DNA from: Colimorpha_A sp045543555
GTDB taxonomy: Bacteria; Bacillota; Clostridia; Oscillospirales; CAG-272
Reading direction: 5' to 3'
DNA length: 64,000 nucleotides
Assembly (NCBI GenBank): GCA_045543555.1
Contig: JAZQMQ010000016.1
Span: 159,678 to 223,677, forward strand
The notes under the pieces are model-generated. The model saw only the letters and a list, made by a program, of their open reading frames with translations, did no database searches and had not been told where the DNA came from. Position 1 is the stretch's first letter. Each line of letters opens with the position of its first letter. Below are positions 34,718-44,021 of the stretch, one piece after another. Both the position numbers and the translations under genes were made by a program.

Positions 34718-35962
34718 TTACGGATATGAGTTTATTGCTTCATTGTAGCAGGACCAATAGTCATTAATTTTAAATGAGCCTTCGGTTCCGTTAGCACCGA
34801 ATTTAACGTTTTTGCTCAGACGCTCCTCGGTATATTCGGAAAGAAGAAGCGCGGTATATTTCCATACACCTCCGACGCTCTCTACGTGAACTGCCGTTGC
34901 AAGCATATCGTAGCTATCGACTCTTGTTCCGTTTTCGTCCTTTACTATATTTATGAAGGCGAGACCGCCGACGTTCATTTTAACCTCAAGCTGATTGGAA
35001 ATGAAGTTTCCAAGGGAATAATAGCAAACTGTCTTGTTTCCGTTTGTGCCTGTAAGCTCGACAACCGGCTGAACTACGTGCGGATGGTGCCCGATTATTA
35101 TGTCTGCGCCGTTGTCGGCAAAGAACTGTGCCCAAGATGTTTGCGTGCTGTTTGGCTTGTAAACGTATTCCTTCCCCCAGTGGGTCATTACGATAGTAAT
35201 GTCTGCGTTTGCCTCCGCATAAGCAAGCTGCTTTGTCATTCTTGTTTTATCGCCGAGCGTCTCAGACATTGAGACGTCCATTTGATCCGGATACTTACCC
35301 TTGTTGTAGCCGTAGGTATAGTTGAGAAGTGCAATCTTTATGTTATTTTTTTCGATGATGGTTACGTTGTTTCGGTCATCTTCGGTCTCATAAAGGCCAA
35401 CCATCGTTGCTTCCGGATGATTTTTGAAATAATCTATCGTATCGAGGACGGGCTGCTTTCCCCAGTCCCAAGTGTGATTGGTTGCCATCGAGAATACGTC
35501 AAATCCTGCTTTGATCGCAGAGTCTCCAACCGCTGTTGGGGTGGCAAAATAGGGATATCCCTTTGCTACGGAATAGGAAAACGAGCTTTCCTGATTTAAG
35601 ATCGCAAGATCTGCCGATGATATGAGGGGAGCAATCTCCTCATAGTAGCTGTCGTATCCGAAGGTGTTTCCTGCCTTGATGAGATTATCGTGAATAAGGT
35701 TATCTCCGACCGCGATCAGCGAGAGTGCGAATATTTCGGGCTCGGGCTCGGTAGTTATTTCGGGCGTGGTGGTTATGATTTGCTCGGTTGTTGAAGGGGG
35801 TGTTGTCTGCTCGGGAGTAGTTGTTTCGGGCGTGGTTTGGATATTTATGGTTGTATGCTCCGTGGTCTCATCACTTGAGGTTATTTTATTTTCCGGTTTG
35901 ATTTGCGCACACGAGCATAGCATGAGCAAAAGCGAAAGTATAACAATAAATGCTTTTTTCAT
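34718..35962 (-). CDS. CapA family lipoprotein (poly-gamma-glutamate synthesis-like phosphoesterase)
   Basis: 414 residues: signal peptide with lipobox LCSCAQ, a TTPETTTPEQTTPP-type linker (residues about 25-80), then a CapA metallophosphatase-like domain (AVGDNLIHDNLI; NHTWDWGK; GADIIIGHHPHVVQP). In known operons CapA takes part in poly-gamma-glutamate capsule formation, but no capB/capC lie here. The ATG at 35962 follows AAAGGAT and sits downstream of a TTGACA-17-TATAAT promoter whose start site excludes the longer frame from 35989. Confidence 0.88.
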   Translation of the reverse strand: MKKAFIVILSLLLMLCSCAQIKPENKITSSDETTEHTTINIQTTPETTTPEQTTPPSTTEQIITTTPEITTEPEPEIFALSLIAVGDNLIHDNLIKAGNTFGYDSYYEEIAPLISSADLAILNQESSFSYSVAKGYPYFATPTAVGDSAIKAGFDVFSMATNHTWDWGKQPVLDTIDYFKNHPEATMVGLYETEDDRNNVTIIEKNNIKIALLNYTYGYNKGKYPDQMDVSMSETLGDKTRMTKQLAYAEANADITIVMTHWGKEYVYKPNSTQTSWAQFFADNGADIIIGHHPHVVQPVVELTGTNGNKTVCYYSLGNFISNQLEVKMNVGGLAFINIVKDENGTRVDSYDMLATAVHVESVGGVWKYTALLLSEYTEERLSKNVKFGANGTEGSFKINDYWSCYNEAINSYP

Positions 35963-35991
35963 AATTTGATCCTTTATCATTTGTTGCAAAT

Positions 35992-36020
35992 ATTATATCA
36001 TCGCTGTCGCAATATGTCAA
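35992..36020 (-). promoter_or_regulatory. Consensus sigma-A promoter for capA
   Basis: On the minus strand: TTGACA, 17 bases, TATAAT, about 30 bases before ATG 35962. Confidence 0.82.
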
Positions 36021-36060
36021 TAATATGATGATAATCAACAGCTTATTAACGAAAAATCTA

Positions 36061-36089
36061 TTGACCGAACGATAGGAATGTGGTATCAT
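36061..36089 (+). promoter_or_regulatory. Sigma-A promoter for the HD-domain gene
   Basis: TTGACC, 17 bases, TATCAT, 45 bases before the ATG. Confidence 0.6.
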
Positions 36090-36134
36090 TAATATAGGAA
36101 TAATATCAATTTAAATAAATAAAATGGAGAAATA

Positions 36135-36791
36135 ATGAAAGTAACCATAGAACAGGTAGCATCAAATCCATCGGTTCGCAGCTATATAAAAAAGGCAGAT
36201 GAATCTCTTTGTGCACTCGGATATACAGAGCATAGCTTTGCACACGTAACGAGGGTGGCGCGCCTTGCAAAAAAAATACTTATTACGTTCGGTTATCCTG
36301 AAAGAGAAGCGGAGCTGTCTGAAATAGCAGGGTATCTTCACGATATCGGTAACGTGATAAACCGTATTGATCATGCTCAGAGCGGTGCGGTAATGGCGTT
36401 CAGGATCCTTGATAAGATGGAAGCTGACCCCGATGAGATAGCAACGATAATTACGGCAATAGGCAATCATGATGAAAGTACCGCATTCCCCGTAAACGCG
36501 GTTGCCGCGGCACTCATTATTGCGGATAAAACAGACGTAAGATCAAACAGAGTTAGAAACAGCGACACGAAAAATTTTGACATTCACGACAGAGTAAACT
36601 ACTCGGTAAAACGTTCGGACGTTACTGTCGAGGATGGCGCAGTTACATTGGACATAGACATAGATACGGATTTTTGTCCCGTTATGGATTATTTTGAAAT
36701 TTTCCTCGACCGTATGCTTCTGTGTCGTAAGGCTGCAGAAAAGCTTGAATGTACATTCAAGCTTCTTATAAACGGTCAAAGAATGATATAA
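36135..36791 (+). CDS. HD domain phosphohydrolase
   Basis: 218 residues with HD metal ligands in TEHSFAHVTRVARLA, IAGYLHDIGNV and IGNHDES, and a nucleotide-binding region ALIIADKTDVRSNRVR. Family members hydrolyse nucleotides or phosphodiesters; the substrate is unknown. It is followed 14 bases later by the vanY-like gene and probably shares its transcript. Confidence 0.85.
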   Translation: MKVTIEQVASNPSVRSYIKKADESLCALGYTEHSFAHVTRVARLAKKILITFGYPEREAELSEIAGYLHDIGNVINRIDHAQSGAVMAFRILDKMEADPDEIATIITAIGNHDESTAFPVNAVAAALIIADKTDVRSNRVRNSDTKNFDIHDRVNYSVKRSDVTVEDGAVTLDIDIDTDFCPVMDYFEIFLDRMLLCRKAAEKLECTFKLLINGQRMI

Positions 36792-36805
36792 GAAAAGGTA
36801 TATTA

Positions 36806-38011
36806 ATGAGAAATCTTCTGACTATATTTTTAAGCATTCTTATGGTACTCATGCTAGCTGCTTGTGCTGCGGCTAATAAAAACGGCAATATCACGCAAGC
36901 CACAACAGATACATCGCCTCAGACAACGTTAGATACACTGATTACTACTACCGATCCGATAACAACAACCCCTGAGGCAACTACTCCCGAGATCACCACT
37001 CCGGAAAGCACAACACCCGAGCAGACCACGCTCCCTCCGACGACGGAGCCGATACCTACGCCCGAACAGACAACAGAAAAGCCTTATGAGCCTATATATG
37101 AGCATGGGGGCTTTAAATATCAGATAGATATAAGACCGTATCTGCCTTATATCTGTACAAATGCCAACAGAGAATACCTTATCATCGCAAACCGAAAGCA
37201 TCCTTTGGGCTCTTCTTACAAGCCTAAAGATCTTGTGTACGTTATGGAGGGGTCTACGTGGCAGCTTAGAAAGACTGCAAGTATGGCATTCGAAGCAATG
37301 CGTACTGAAATGATAAAGCTGGGCGTTTACGATACCTATAACAGAAGTACCTATAGATCATATTCATTCCAGAGCACACTTTATTATAAGTATATTGAAC
37401 AGGAAAGAGCGAAATATCCGCATCTTTCGGATGCTGAACTCATGAATATTGTAGATACGTATTCAGCACGTCCCGGTACGTCAGATCATCAGACAGGTCT
37501 TACTATCGACTTTAATCCTCTCGATACTTCATTTGAGAATCTGAAAGCATTTGAATATATGAAGGATAATGCTCATAAGTTTGGATTTATTCTTCGCTAT
37601 CCGCAGGGAAAGACCTATGTCACGGGATATACCTATGAGCCTTGGCATTGGAGATTTGTTGGTAGAGAAGTTGCTACCTTTATCTATGAGCACGACCTTA
37701 CTCTTGAGGAATATATGGCTATTATCGACGGCACCGACCTTGAGATCTTCCCCGAAACAACTCCGATACCTCCTGTGACAAAGCCTCCGATTACTACGGA
37801 CCCGCCCGTAACGACTCCTGAATCCACCACACCCGAATCAACCGAACCCGAATCGACGGAGCCCGAATCAACCGAACCGGAATCGACCGAGCCGGAAACG
37901 ACCGAATCTGAACCCATAACTTCTGAATCGACAGAATCAGAAACTACGGATACTACAGAAACATCAGGCGACGAATCATCAAGACCCGGTCGTCCAGGTC
38001 ATAAAAACTAA
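36806..38011 (+). CDS. D,D-carboxypeptidase VanY family lipoprotein
   Basis: 401 residues. The lipobox is LAACAA; a Thr/Pro/Glu linker covers residues about 25-90. The VanY/LAS peptidase domain has zinc ligands in SDHQTGLTIDFNP and EPWHWRFVG. A C-terminal low-complexity tail contains tandem PESTE units and ends SRPGRPGHKN. It trims the terminal D-Ala of peptidoglycan stems at the cell surface. No vanS/R/H/A genes are present, so this is cell-wall housekeeping rather than a resistance cluster. ATG 36806 follows AAAAGG; the frame reaches back into the HD gene without support. Confidence 0.9.
   Translation: MRNLLTIFLSILMVLMLAACAAANKNGNITQATTDTSPQTTLDTLITTTDPITTTPEATTPEITTPESTTPEQTTLPPTTEPIPTPEQTTEKPYEPIYEHGGFKYQIDIRPYLPYICTNANREYLIIANRKHPLGSSYKPKDLVYVMEGSTWQLRKTASMAFEAMRTEMIKLGVYDTYNRSTYRSYSFQSTLYYKYIEQERAKYPHLSDAELMNIVDTYSARPGTSDHQTGLTIDFNPLDTSFENLKAFEYMKDNAHKFGFILRYPQGKTYVTGYTYEPWHWRFVGREVATFIYEHDLTLEEYMAIIDGTDLEIFPETTPIPPVTKPPITTDPPVTTPESTTPESTEPESTEPESTEPESTEPETTESEPITSESTESETTDTTETSGDESSRPGRPGHKN
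37817..37906 (+). repeat. 15-base tandem repeat coding PESTE
   Basis: Six 15-base units of the type CCCGAATCAACCGAA encode PEST(T/E). They lie in the C-terminal tail of the VanY lipoprotein and are prone to slippage. Confidence 0.85.
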
Positions 38012-38017
38012 ATATAA

Positions 38018-38060
38018 AAACTGACCCTGCGAAAAATCATTTCCGCAGGGTCGCTTTTTG
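38018..38060. terminator. Bidirectional terminator
   Basis: GACCCTGCG, 12-base loop, CGCAGGGTC, with T-rich runs on both exits, between the converging vanY and mgsA genes. Confidence 0.85.
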
Positions 38061-38065
38061 TCTTA

Positions 38066-38431
38066 TTATAGAGATTTAAGTATGCAGTCGGCGGTTGCTT
38101 TGTTGTTTGCGATCGGTATGTCGTAGACCTGCGCGATGCGGAGCAGCGCCTTTACGTCGGGGTCGTGGGGCTGGGCGGTAAGTGGGTCGGAGAAGAAGAT
38201 CACGATGTCTATCTCACCTGCCGCAACTCTCGCACCTATCTGCTGGTCGCCTCCGAGAGGACCGCTTAGATACGCTCTTACGGGAAGTCCCGTTGCCTCG
38301 TTTATTCTTGTAGCGGTCGTACCTGTTCCGCAGAGAAAATGATGGGAAAGAATGTCTTTGTTTTTCTGACACCACTCTATCATAGCCGGCTTCATATTAT
38401 CGTGGGCTATAAGTGCAATTCTTTTTGTCAT
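38066..38431 (-). CDS. mgsA: Methylglyoxal synthase
   Basis: Converts dihydroxyacetone phosphate to methylglyoxal, a bypass of lower glycolysis under phosphate limitation. The 121 residues show the family motifs IALIAHDNMKP, CGTGTT, GPLGGDQQIGA and FFSDPLTAQPHDPDVKAL. GGAGG precedes ATG. It is the last gene of the long minus-strand run. Confidence 0.96.
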   Translation of the reverse strand: MTKRIALIAHDNMKPAMIEWCQKNKDILSHHFLCGTGTTATRINEATGLPVRAYLSGPLGGDQQIGARVAAGEIDIVIFFSDPLTAQPHDPDVKALLRIAQVYDIPIANNKATADCILKSL

Positions 38432-38435
38432 TGTC

Positions 38436-39884
38436 TCAGTCCTCCTTTTTTATAAGGTTATGAAGCATCATTTGCTTTTCGTCCCAAAGCTTAGGTGATA
38501 AGTCAACGTAATAATTATGGGGATTTTCAAAGCGCTTTACCTCGTCCCACTGCATATCAAGCTCTTTTTTGCAATGCTCTCTTATTTCTGCAGTGGAGGG
38601 GCAATCGTAAACTAACTTACCATTTATAAATATGGGCTTCTGAAGTTCAATTGCCTCAAAATCAGTCAGAGTCTTGCTCTTCCATGTGTGTATTGGGTCA
38701 AAAATCGTGAGAGGCTTGGACGTATCGATGATTTCGTCATAAACAGTCAGATAGTCGGCGATCGCCTTGCCCGTATCCTTTTCGATCAAGCGATAGAGCT
38801 TCTTGAAGTGGGGAGTCGTTACCTTCTCGGGATTTTCGCTTATCTTTATCTTGGGAACAATTTGCCCCTTATCGTTTTCAACAGCGCAAAGCTTGTAAAC
38901 TCCTCCGAAAACGGGGGTGCTCTTGGAGGTGATAAGTCTCTCGCCAACACCGAAAGCATCGATGCAAGCACCCTGCTTGAGCAGGTCTCTGATTATATAC
39001 TCGTCAAGAGCGTTGGAAGCAACTATCTTACACTCTGTAAGTCCTGCCTCATCAAGAATCTTTCTTGCTTTTCTCGAAAGGTAAGCCAGGTCACCAGAGT
39101 CGATACGGATAGCGCATTTTGTGATACCGTGTGCCTTGAATGCTTTTATTGCATTAGGTATTCCGCTTTGGAGAACGTTATAGGTATCGACAAGAAGAGT
39201 AGATGCATTGGGATAGAGGCTGCAATAAGTGTCGAATGCCTCATATTCCGAGTCAAACATAAGCACCCATGAGTGTGCCATAGTTCCTGTTGCGGGAACG
39301 CCGTATCTTTCGTCTGCGATCGCACAAGCGGTGCCCGAGCATCCTGCAATGTATGCGGCTCTTGCTCCGAGAATTGCACCGGAAGGACCCTGAGCGCGAC
39401 GTGAACCGAATTCGCTTATCGCTCTGCCCTCGGCTGCACGTACTATGCGGCTTGCCTTTGTTGCTATCATGGTTTGGTGGTTAAGGGTAAGAAGAACGAA
39501 TGTCTCAATGAATTGTGCTTCGATCGCGGGAGCCCTTACTGTCATTATTGGCTCGCCCGGAAATACAACGGTACCCTCGGGAACAGCCCAAATGTCTCCC
39601 GTGAAGGAGAATGATCTGAGATATTCAAGGAATTTCTCGTTAAAACAGCCCTTGGAACGAAGATAATCGATGTCGTCGTCCGTGAATTTCAGATCCTTTA
39701 TGTAGTCGATGACCTGCTGAAGACCGCAAGCGATCGCAAATCCCGCATTATCGGGATTTTTTCTGTAGAAAACGTCGAAATATGAGATCTTGTCCTTATA
39801 TCCCGACAAAAAATAGCCGTTACCCATAGTCAGTTCGTAAAAATCGAAGAGCATGGTATAATTTTCTCTTACGTAGCTTGACAT
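38436..39884 (-). CDS. pncB: Nicotinate phosphoribosyltransferase
   Basis: Salvages nicotinate to NaMN for NAD synthesis, 482 residues. Visible motifs are YELTMGNGYF near the N terminus, SEFGSRRAQGP, GTMAHSWVL and RIDSGDLAYLS. ATG 39884 follows GGAGG; the frame extends to 39941 without a ribosome site. It lies 11 bases after the radical SAM gene. Confidence 0.95.
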   Translation of the reverse strand: MSSYVRENYTMLFDFYELTMGNGYFLSGYKDKISYFDVFYRKNPDNAGFAIACGLQQVIDYIKDLKFTDDDIDYLRSKGCFNEKFLEYLRSFSFTGDIWAVPEGTVVFPGEPIMTVRAPAIEAQFIETFVLLTLNHQTMIATKASRIVRAAEGRAISEFGSRRAQGPSGAILGARAAYIAGCSGTACAIADERYGVPATGTMAHSWVLMFDSEYEAFDTYCSLYPNASTLLVDTYNVLQSGIPNAIKAFKAHGITKCAIRIDSGDLAYLSRKARKILDEAGLTECKIVASNALDEYIIRDLLKQGACIDAFGVGERLITSKSTPVFGGVYKLCAVENDKGQIVPKIKISENPEKVTTPHFKKLYRLIEKDTGKAIADYLTVYDEIIDTSKPLTIFDPIHTWKSKTLTDFEAIELQKPIFINGKLVYDCPSTAEIREHCKKELDMQWDEVKRFENPHNYYVDLSPKLWDEKQMMLHNLIKKED

Positions 39885-39895
39885 AGTAACCTCCG

Positions 39896-40504
39896 TTAGT
39901 TGTTTTTTATGTATTCTCTTATTCGAAGCGGTATTCCGCATTCGGAAGCGATTTTTTTACATCCTTCGAGCTCGTCATCGGTAACTGAATCCTTGACTGC
40001 GGAAAAAACTACGTGATCAACGTAATTTTTTACGTCTCGCGCAAAGGAAAGAATCCCCTCAAAAGCGTTTTTGCCGAATTTTGAATGGCAGACTTTGTCG
40101 TATGCCTCAGAACTTGATGCATTCAGACTAATTGATACTGTGTCAATTAGTCCCTTAAAAAGACTTGCTGTCGGTCTGCCGTTAATTAAGTCCGACTGAC
40201 CGTTTGTGTTGAGCCTGATGGGAAGGGAGGGGAACAGAGTTCTTATTCCATTTGCGATCTCAAGCATAGTTTCAAGTCTTTCGGTCGGCTCACCGTAGCC
40301 GCAGAAGACGATGGATTCATATCGGGTGATATCGCGGCTTTTTATTTCCGATAGCACGTCATCTGCAGAAGGCTCGGTTGTCAGCCACAGATCGTCTGTG
40401 TAGTAGCCGTCAGCCTGCGTTCTTATACAGAAATCGCATCGGTTGGAGCAGCGGTTGGTGAGGTTTATATAGAGATTGTTGCAATACTCGTAGGTTATCG
40501 TCAT
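39896..40504 (-). CDS. TatD-associated radical SAM protein
   Basis: 202 residues with the cluster motif C-SNR-C-DF-C, the GYGEPTER glycine-rich motif and the NTNGQ strand. It matches the TatD-linked radical SAM family known to sit beside tatD. The reaction is unknown. ATG 40504 follows GAGGTG next to the tatD stop; the start at 40531 lies inside tatD. Confidence 0.9.
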   Translation of the reverse strand: MTITYEYCNNLYINLTNRCSNRCDFCIRTQADGYYTDDLWLTTEPSADDVLSEIKSRDITRYESIVFCGYGEPTERLETMLEIANGIRTLFPSLPIRLNTNGQSDLINGRPTASLFKGLIDTVSISLNASSSEAYDKVCHSKFGKNAFEGILSFARDVKNYVDHVVFSAVKDSVTDDELEGCKKIASECGIPLRIREYIKNN

Positions 40505-40505
40505 T

Positions 40506-41294
40506 TTACACCTCGATGCCGCATCTGTCAAATAGTGTTGCGGCGTTTTTGCGTGTTAGCTGTGCAATATATTCTGGCGTTACACCTCGAAGCTCGGCAA
40601 TTCGCTCCACCGTGTAGGTCATATAGCTTGAATCGTTGCGCTTGCCTCTGAACGGGTGGGGTGTAAGATATGGGCAATCTGTTTCCACAAGCAGTCTTTC
40701 GTCGGGAATAGTTGGTACTATCTCTGCCATACGGGTGGCATTTTTGAAGGTAACTACACCCGAAAACGAGATGTACCAGCCGAGTTTGATCAGCTCCGCC
40801 GCCGTTTCTGCGCTTCCGCTGAAAGAGTGGAAAACGCCGCGTACGTTTTTGTGAAATGAAACGACCTCGAGACTGTCTCCGTGAGCGTCACGGTCGTGGA
40901 CGATTACGGGGAGGTCAAGCGTTTGCGCGAGTTCAAGCTGAAGATGGAAAAATTCCTTTTGAAAATCGTGTTTTTCCTCGTGCCAATAGTAGTCAAGGCC
41001 GATTTCTCCGATAGCAACAGCCTTTGGATGCGAAGCAAGTGCCTCGATTTCTTTCAGGGCTGCGTATGGGTCATTTAGGTCGTACAGATCGGAGGGATGA
41101 ATGCCCACCGAGGCGTAAAAGCCGTCGAATTTTTCGGCGATCTTAAGGCTTTCAAGCGAGGTTTCGGGGTTTGTGCCTGCGTTAATGATATATTTAACGC
41201 CGCCGTCCATAATTTCTTTTATCCTTGCCTCGCGCTCTACTTCGTTGCCGAATTTTTCGTCGTTGTAATGTGCGTGGGAATCGAAAAGGGTCAT
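40506..41294 (-). CDS. tatD: TatD family metal-dependent hydrolase
   Basis: A 262-residue TIM-barrel nuclease with metal ligands in DSHAHYND, IGEIGLDYYW, HDRDAH, FHSFSGS and ETDCPYLTP. TatD proteins are 3'-5' exonucleases acting on DNA or RNA ends. It lies one base from metG, a frequent Firmicute pairing. Confidence 0.95.
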   Translation of the reverse strand: MTLFDSHAHYNDEKFGNEVEREARIKEIMDGGVKYIINAGTNPETSLESLKIAEKFDGFYASVGIHPSDLYDLNDPYAALKEIEALASHPKAVAIGEIGLDYYWHEEKHDFQKEFFHLQLELAQTLDLPVIVHDRDAHGDSLEVVSFHKNVRGVFHSFSGSAETAAELIKLGWYISFSGVVTFKNATRMAEIVPTIPDERLLVETDCPYLTPHPFRGKRNDSSYMTYTVERIAELRGVTPEYIAQLTRKNAATLFDRCGIEV

Positions 41295-41295
41295 A

Positions 41296-43209
41296 TTATC
41301 TAACTCTCTGTCCGAGGGGAGTGCTGTTGTCGAGGAATACTACCTTGATGTCGTCGCCCTCGCCCGACGCGAGTATCATTCCGTTGCTCTCAACGCCGCA
41401 AAGTACTGCGGGCTTGAGATTTGCAACGAGAACGAGCTTCTTTCCGATAAGGTCTTCGGGCTTGTAGCACTTTGCGATGCCCGAAACGACCTGACGCTTC
41501 TCATATCCGAGATCAACTGTCAGCTTAAGAAGCTTCTTTGCCTTGGGAATACCCTCGCAGGCAACTACCTGCGCTGTGCGAAGCTCAACCTTGGTGAATG
41601 CGTCGAAGGGAATAAGCTCCTCAACGTCCTCGGGTACGGGTACCTCGGGAGCCTTGGGAGGATTCATAGCCTGAAGCTTTTCCATTGCTTCCTTTTCGTC
41701 GAGACGGGAGAAGAGGACCTTTGCCTCACCTATGTGCTTGCCGCTTTCAAGACCGCCGAATTCGTAGCAGTCAACGGAAGTACCGAGCTGCTCGAGAATG
41801 CTGACGGAGGTGGAGGGCATAAAGGGTTCAACCATTACAGCGCCCACGCGGATAGCTTCAAGAAGATTATAAATAACGGTGGAAAGACGCTCGGTGTCTC
41901 CGTTTTTAGCGAGAGTCCAAGGTGTAGTCTCGTCGATATATTTGTTAGCGCGACGGAATACCGAAAATACGGTTTCAAGAGCATCTGCGATGTGATAGGT
42001 GTCCATCTGGGAGACCATATCGTCGTATGCCTTCTTAATGCAAGCCTTAAGGTCGGAATCCACCTCGGTCTCGGCTGCGGGAGTGGGAACGATGCCCTCA
42101 AAATACTTCGCGGTCATTGCAAGCGTACGGTTAACGAGGTTACCGAGGTTGTTTGCAAGATCGGTGTTGTAACGCGCGATGATGTTGTCGAAGGTGATGC
42201 TTCCGTCGTTAAGATATGGCATTTCGGCAAGCACGTATTCTCTTACCGCGTCAACGCCGATAACACCTGCAAGGTCGTCGGCATAGATGCTGTTGCCCTT
42301 AGATTTACTCATCTTATCGGCACCTACGTTAAGCCAAGGATGACCGAATACCTTCTTGGGAAGGGGTAGATCGAGAGCCATTAAGATAATGGGCCAATAT
42401 ATAGTGTGGAAGCGCATGATGTCCTTACCGATGATATGAACGTCGGCAGGCCAATTCTTCTTGAATGCCTCGGTTGGCTCATTGTCGGGATTGTAGCCAA
42501 GGGCAGTGATGTAGTTTGAAAGAGCATCTATCCAAACGTAGATAACGTGATTTTGGTCAAACGATACGGGAACGCCCCACTTGAAAGAGCTTCGCGAAAC
42601 GCAGAGGTCCTGAAGTCCGGGCTTAAGGAAGTTATTTACCATTTCCTTCTTTCTTGCCTCAGGCTCGATGAATTCGGGATGGTCCTCGATGTACTGCATC
42701 AGGCGGTCCTGATAAGCGCTCATGCGGAAGAAGTAGGATTCCTCCTTCATTCTTTTTACCTCGCGACCGCAGTCTGGGCACTTGCCTTCAACAATTTGCG
42801 AGTCTGTAAGAAACGCTTCGCAGGGCTCACAGTACCAGCCCTCATATTCACTCTTGTAAATATCACCCTTGTCGTAGAGCTTCTTAAAGATTGCGGTAAC
42901 AGCCGCCTCATGATAATCGTCGGTCGTACGGATAAAATGATTATAGGATGCACCCATTAAGTCCCAGATGTCCTTTATTTGACCGGCAACGCCGTCAACG
43001 TATTCTTTAGGGGTAATGCCAGCTTCCTTTGCACAGTTTTCGATCTTCTGACCGTGCTCATCGGTACCGGTCAGGAAAAATACGTCATAGCCCTGCTTTC
43101 TTTTGTAGCGGGCGATAGCGTCGGTCATAATTACCTCAAAGGTATTGCCTATATGGGGCTTTCTCGAGCTATACGCTATGGCTGTTGTAATATAAAACTT
43201 TTCCTTCAT
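41296..43209 (-). CDS. metG: Methionyl-tRNA synthetase
   Basis: 637 residues: HIGH-type PHIGNTFEV, zinc knuckle CEPCEAF...CPDCGREV, KMSKSKGN, an anticodon-binding helical domain and a C-terminal tRNA-binding (Trbp111-like) domain from about residue 535 (FTKVELRTAQV). AAGGAGG precedes the ATG. No T-box leader is visible upstream. Confidence 0.98.
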   Translation of the reverse strand: MKEKFYITTAIAYSSRKPHIGNTFEVIMTDAIARYKRKQGYDVFFLTGTDEHGQKIENCAKEAGITPKEYVDGVAGQIKDIWDLMGASYNHFIRTTDDYHEAAVTAIFKKLYDKGDIYKSEYEGWYCEPCEAFLTDSQIVEGKCPDCGREVKRMKEESYFFRMSAYQDRLMQYIEDHPEFIEPEARKKEMVNNFLKPGLQDLCVSRSSFKWGVPVSFDQNHVIYVWIDALSNYITALGYNPDNEPTEAFKKNWPADVHIIGKDIMRFHTIYWPIILMALDLPLPKKVFGHPWLNVGADKMSKSKGNSIYADDLAGVIGVDAVREYVLAEMPYLNDGSITFDNIIARYNTDLANNLGNLVNRTLAMTAKYFEGIVPTPAAETEVDSDLKACIKKAYDDMVSQMDTYHIADALETVFSVFRRANKYIDETTPWTLAKNGDTERLSTVIYNLLEAIRVGAVMVEPFMPSTSVSILEQLGTSVDCYEFGGLESGKHIGEAKVLFSRLDEKEAMEKLQAMNPPKAPEVPVPEDVEELIPFDAFTKVELRTAQVVACEGIPKAKKLLKLTVDLGYEKRQVVSGIAKCYKPEDLIGKKLVLVANLKPAVLCGVESNGMILASGEGDDIKVVFLDNSTPLGQRVR

Positions 43210-43258
43210 ATTTTCCTCCTTCGCCGTAAAAACGGCTCAGCTTATATTTCGTTGTTTT

Positions 43259-44021
43259 TTATTTTTCAATAAGGTCGCTTATCGCTCCCTCATCGTGATT
43301 GCAAAGAACGTGATGACATATATTTTTCACCGCGTCGATAGCGTTTGACGGACAAAATGCCTTGTCAGCCCGAAGCAGCATATCAACGTCGTTACCGTAA
43401 TCGTCTACACAGTAGAGCTTGATGTCGTTTTTGCCGTTTGTGCGGAAATATTCCCTTATCTGCGGTATTCTCGTGCCCTTGTTTACGCCCTTTTTTTGTA
43501 AAGTCGATAAGGTGTGGGGCGGGGCGTCTTATTGTGAAGTCGTTTCCGTAAACCTTGCATACGTGATCGTAGCAACGGCTCACTGCATCAACCTCACCGT
43601 AAAGGCTCATCATTCGCCACGCTCCTTTCGTATTCGATAGTGGCGGATCATTTGCCGAAAATAACTCTCCGTCGGTGACCGTCACCATAAGAGAGGGAAA
43701 ACTATTAAGTAGCTCGATCGCAATTGGTGCTGCATCCTTGGCGTCGAGAGGGTTTTCAGTCAGCACCGAGTCAGTGATCTGATCGTAAAGCATTTCACCG
43801 TTTATCATTATCATCGGAGCGTTTACAAGTGAACGGAACTGAGGGAAAAGCTCCTTCATTTTCGTCGGGCCCCTGCCTGAAGCAAAGGTGAAGCGTCCGC
43901 CGAGGCTAATAAAATTTTTAATTGCCTCGCAGTTTTAGTAGACGATACGTCCGTCCTTGCCCGCAAACGTGCCGTCGAAACCGCTAATGATAAGGATATC
44001 GTCAAATTTTACGTTATTCAT
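43259..44021 (-). pseudogene. Decayed tandem copy of the Cof-type HAD phosphatase
   Basis: This is a duplicate of the next gene upstream and starts directly at its stop (TAAATG). Matching segments include GFDGTFAGKDGRIV, MKELFPQFRSLVNAP and DKAFCPSNAIDAVKNICHHVLCNHDEG. It carries three lesions. The nucleophile Asp is Gly (SGFDG for SDFDG). A TAA lies at 43935-43937. There is a one-base shift in the A-run at about 43488-43497, after which the homologous frame continues to a TAA at 43259-43261. An uninterrupted piece of 155 codons remains at 43392-43859. Confidence 0.8.

Noticed and set aside
37817..37906. CRISPR-like array
   Set aside because: The 15-base units are contiguous without spacers and lie inside the reading frame, coding PESTE.
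36806..38011. Vancomycin resistance cluster
   Set aside because: Only a VanY-type carboxypeptidase is present; no ligase, dehydrogenase or two-component genes lie around it.
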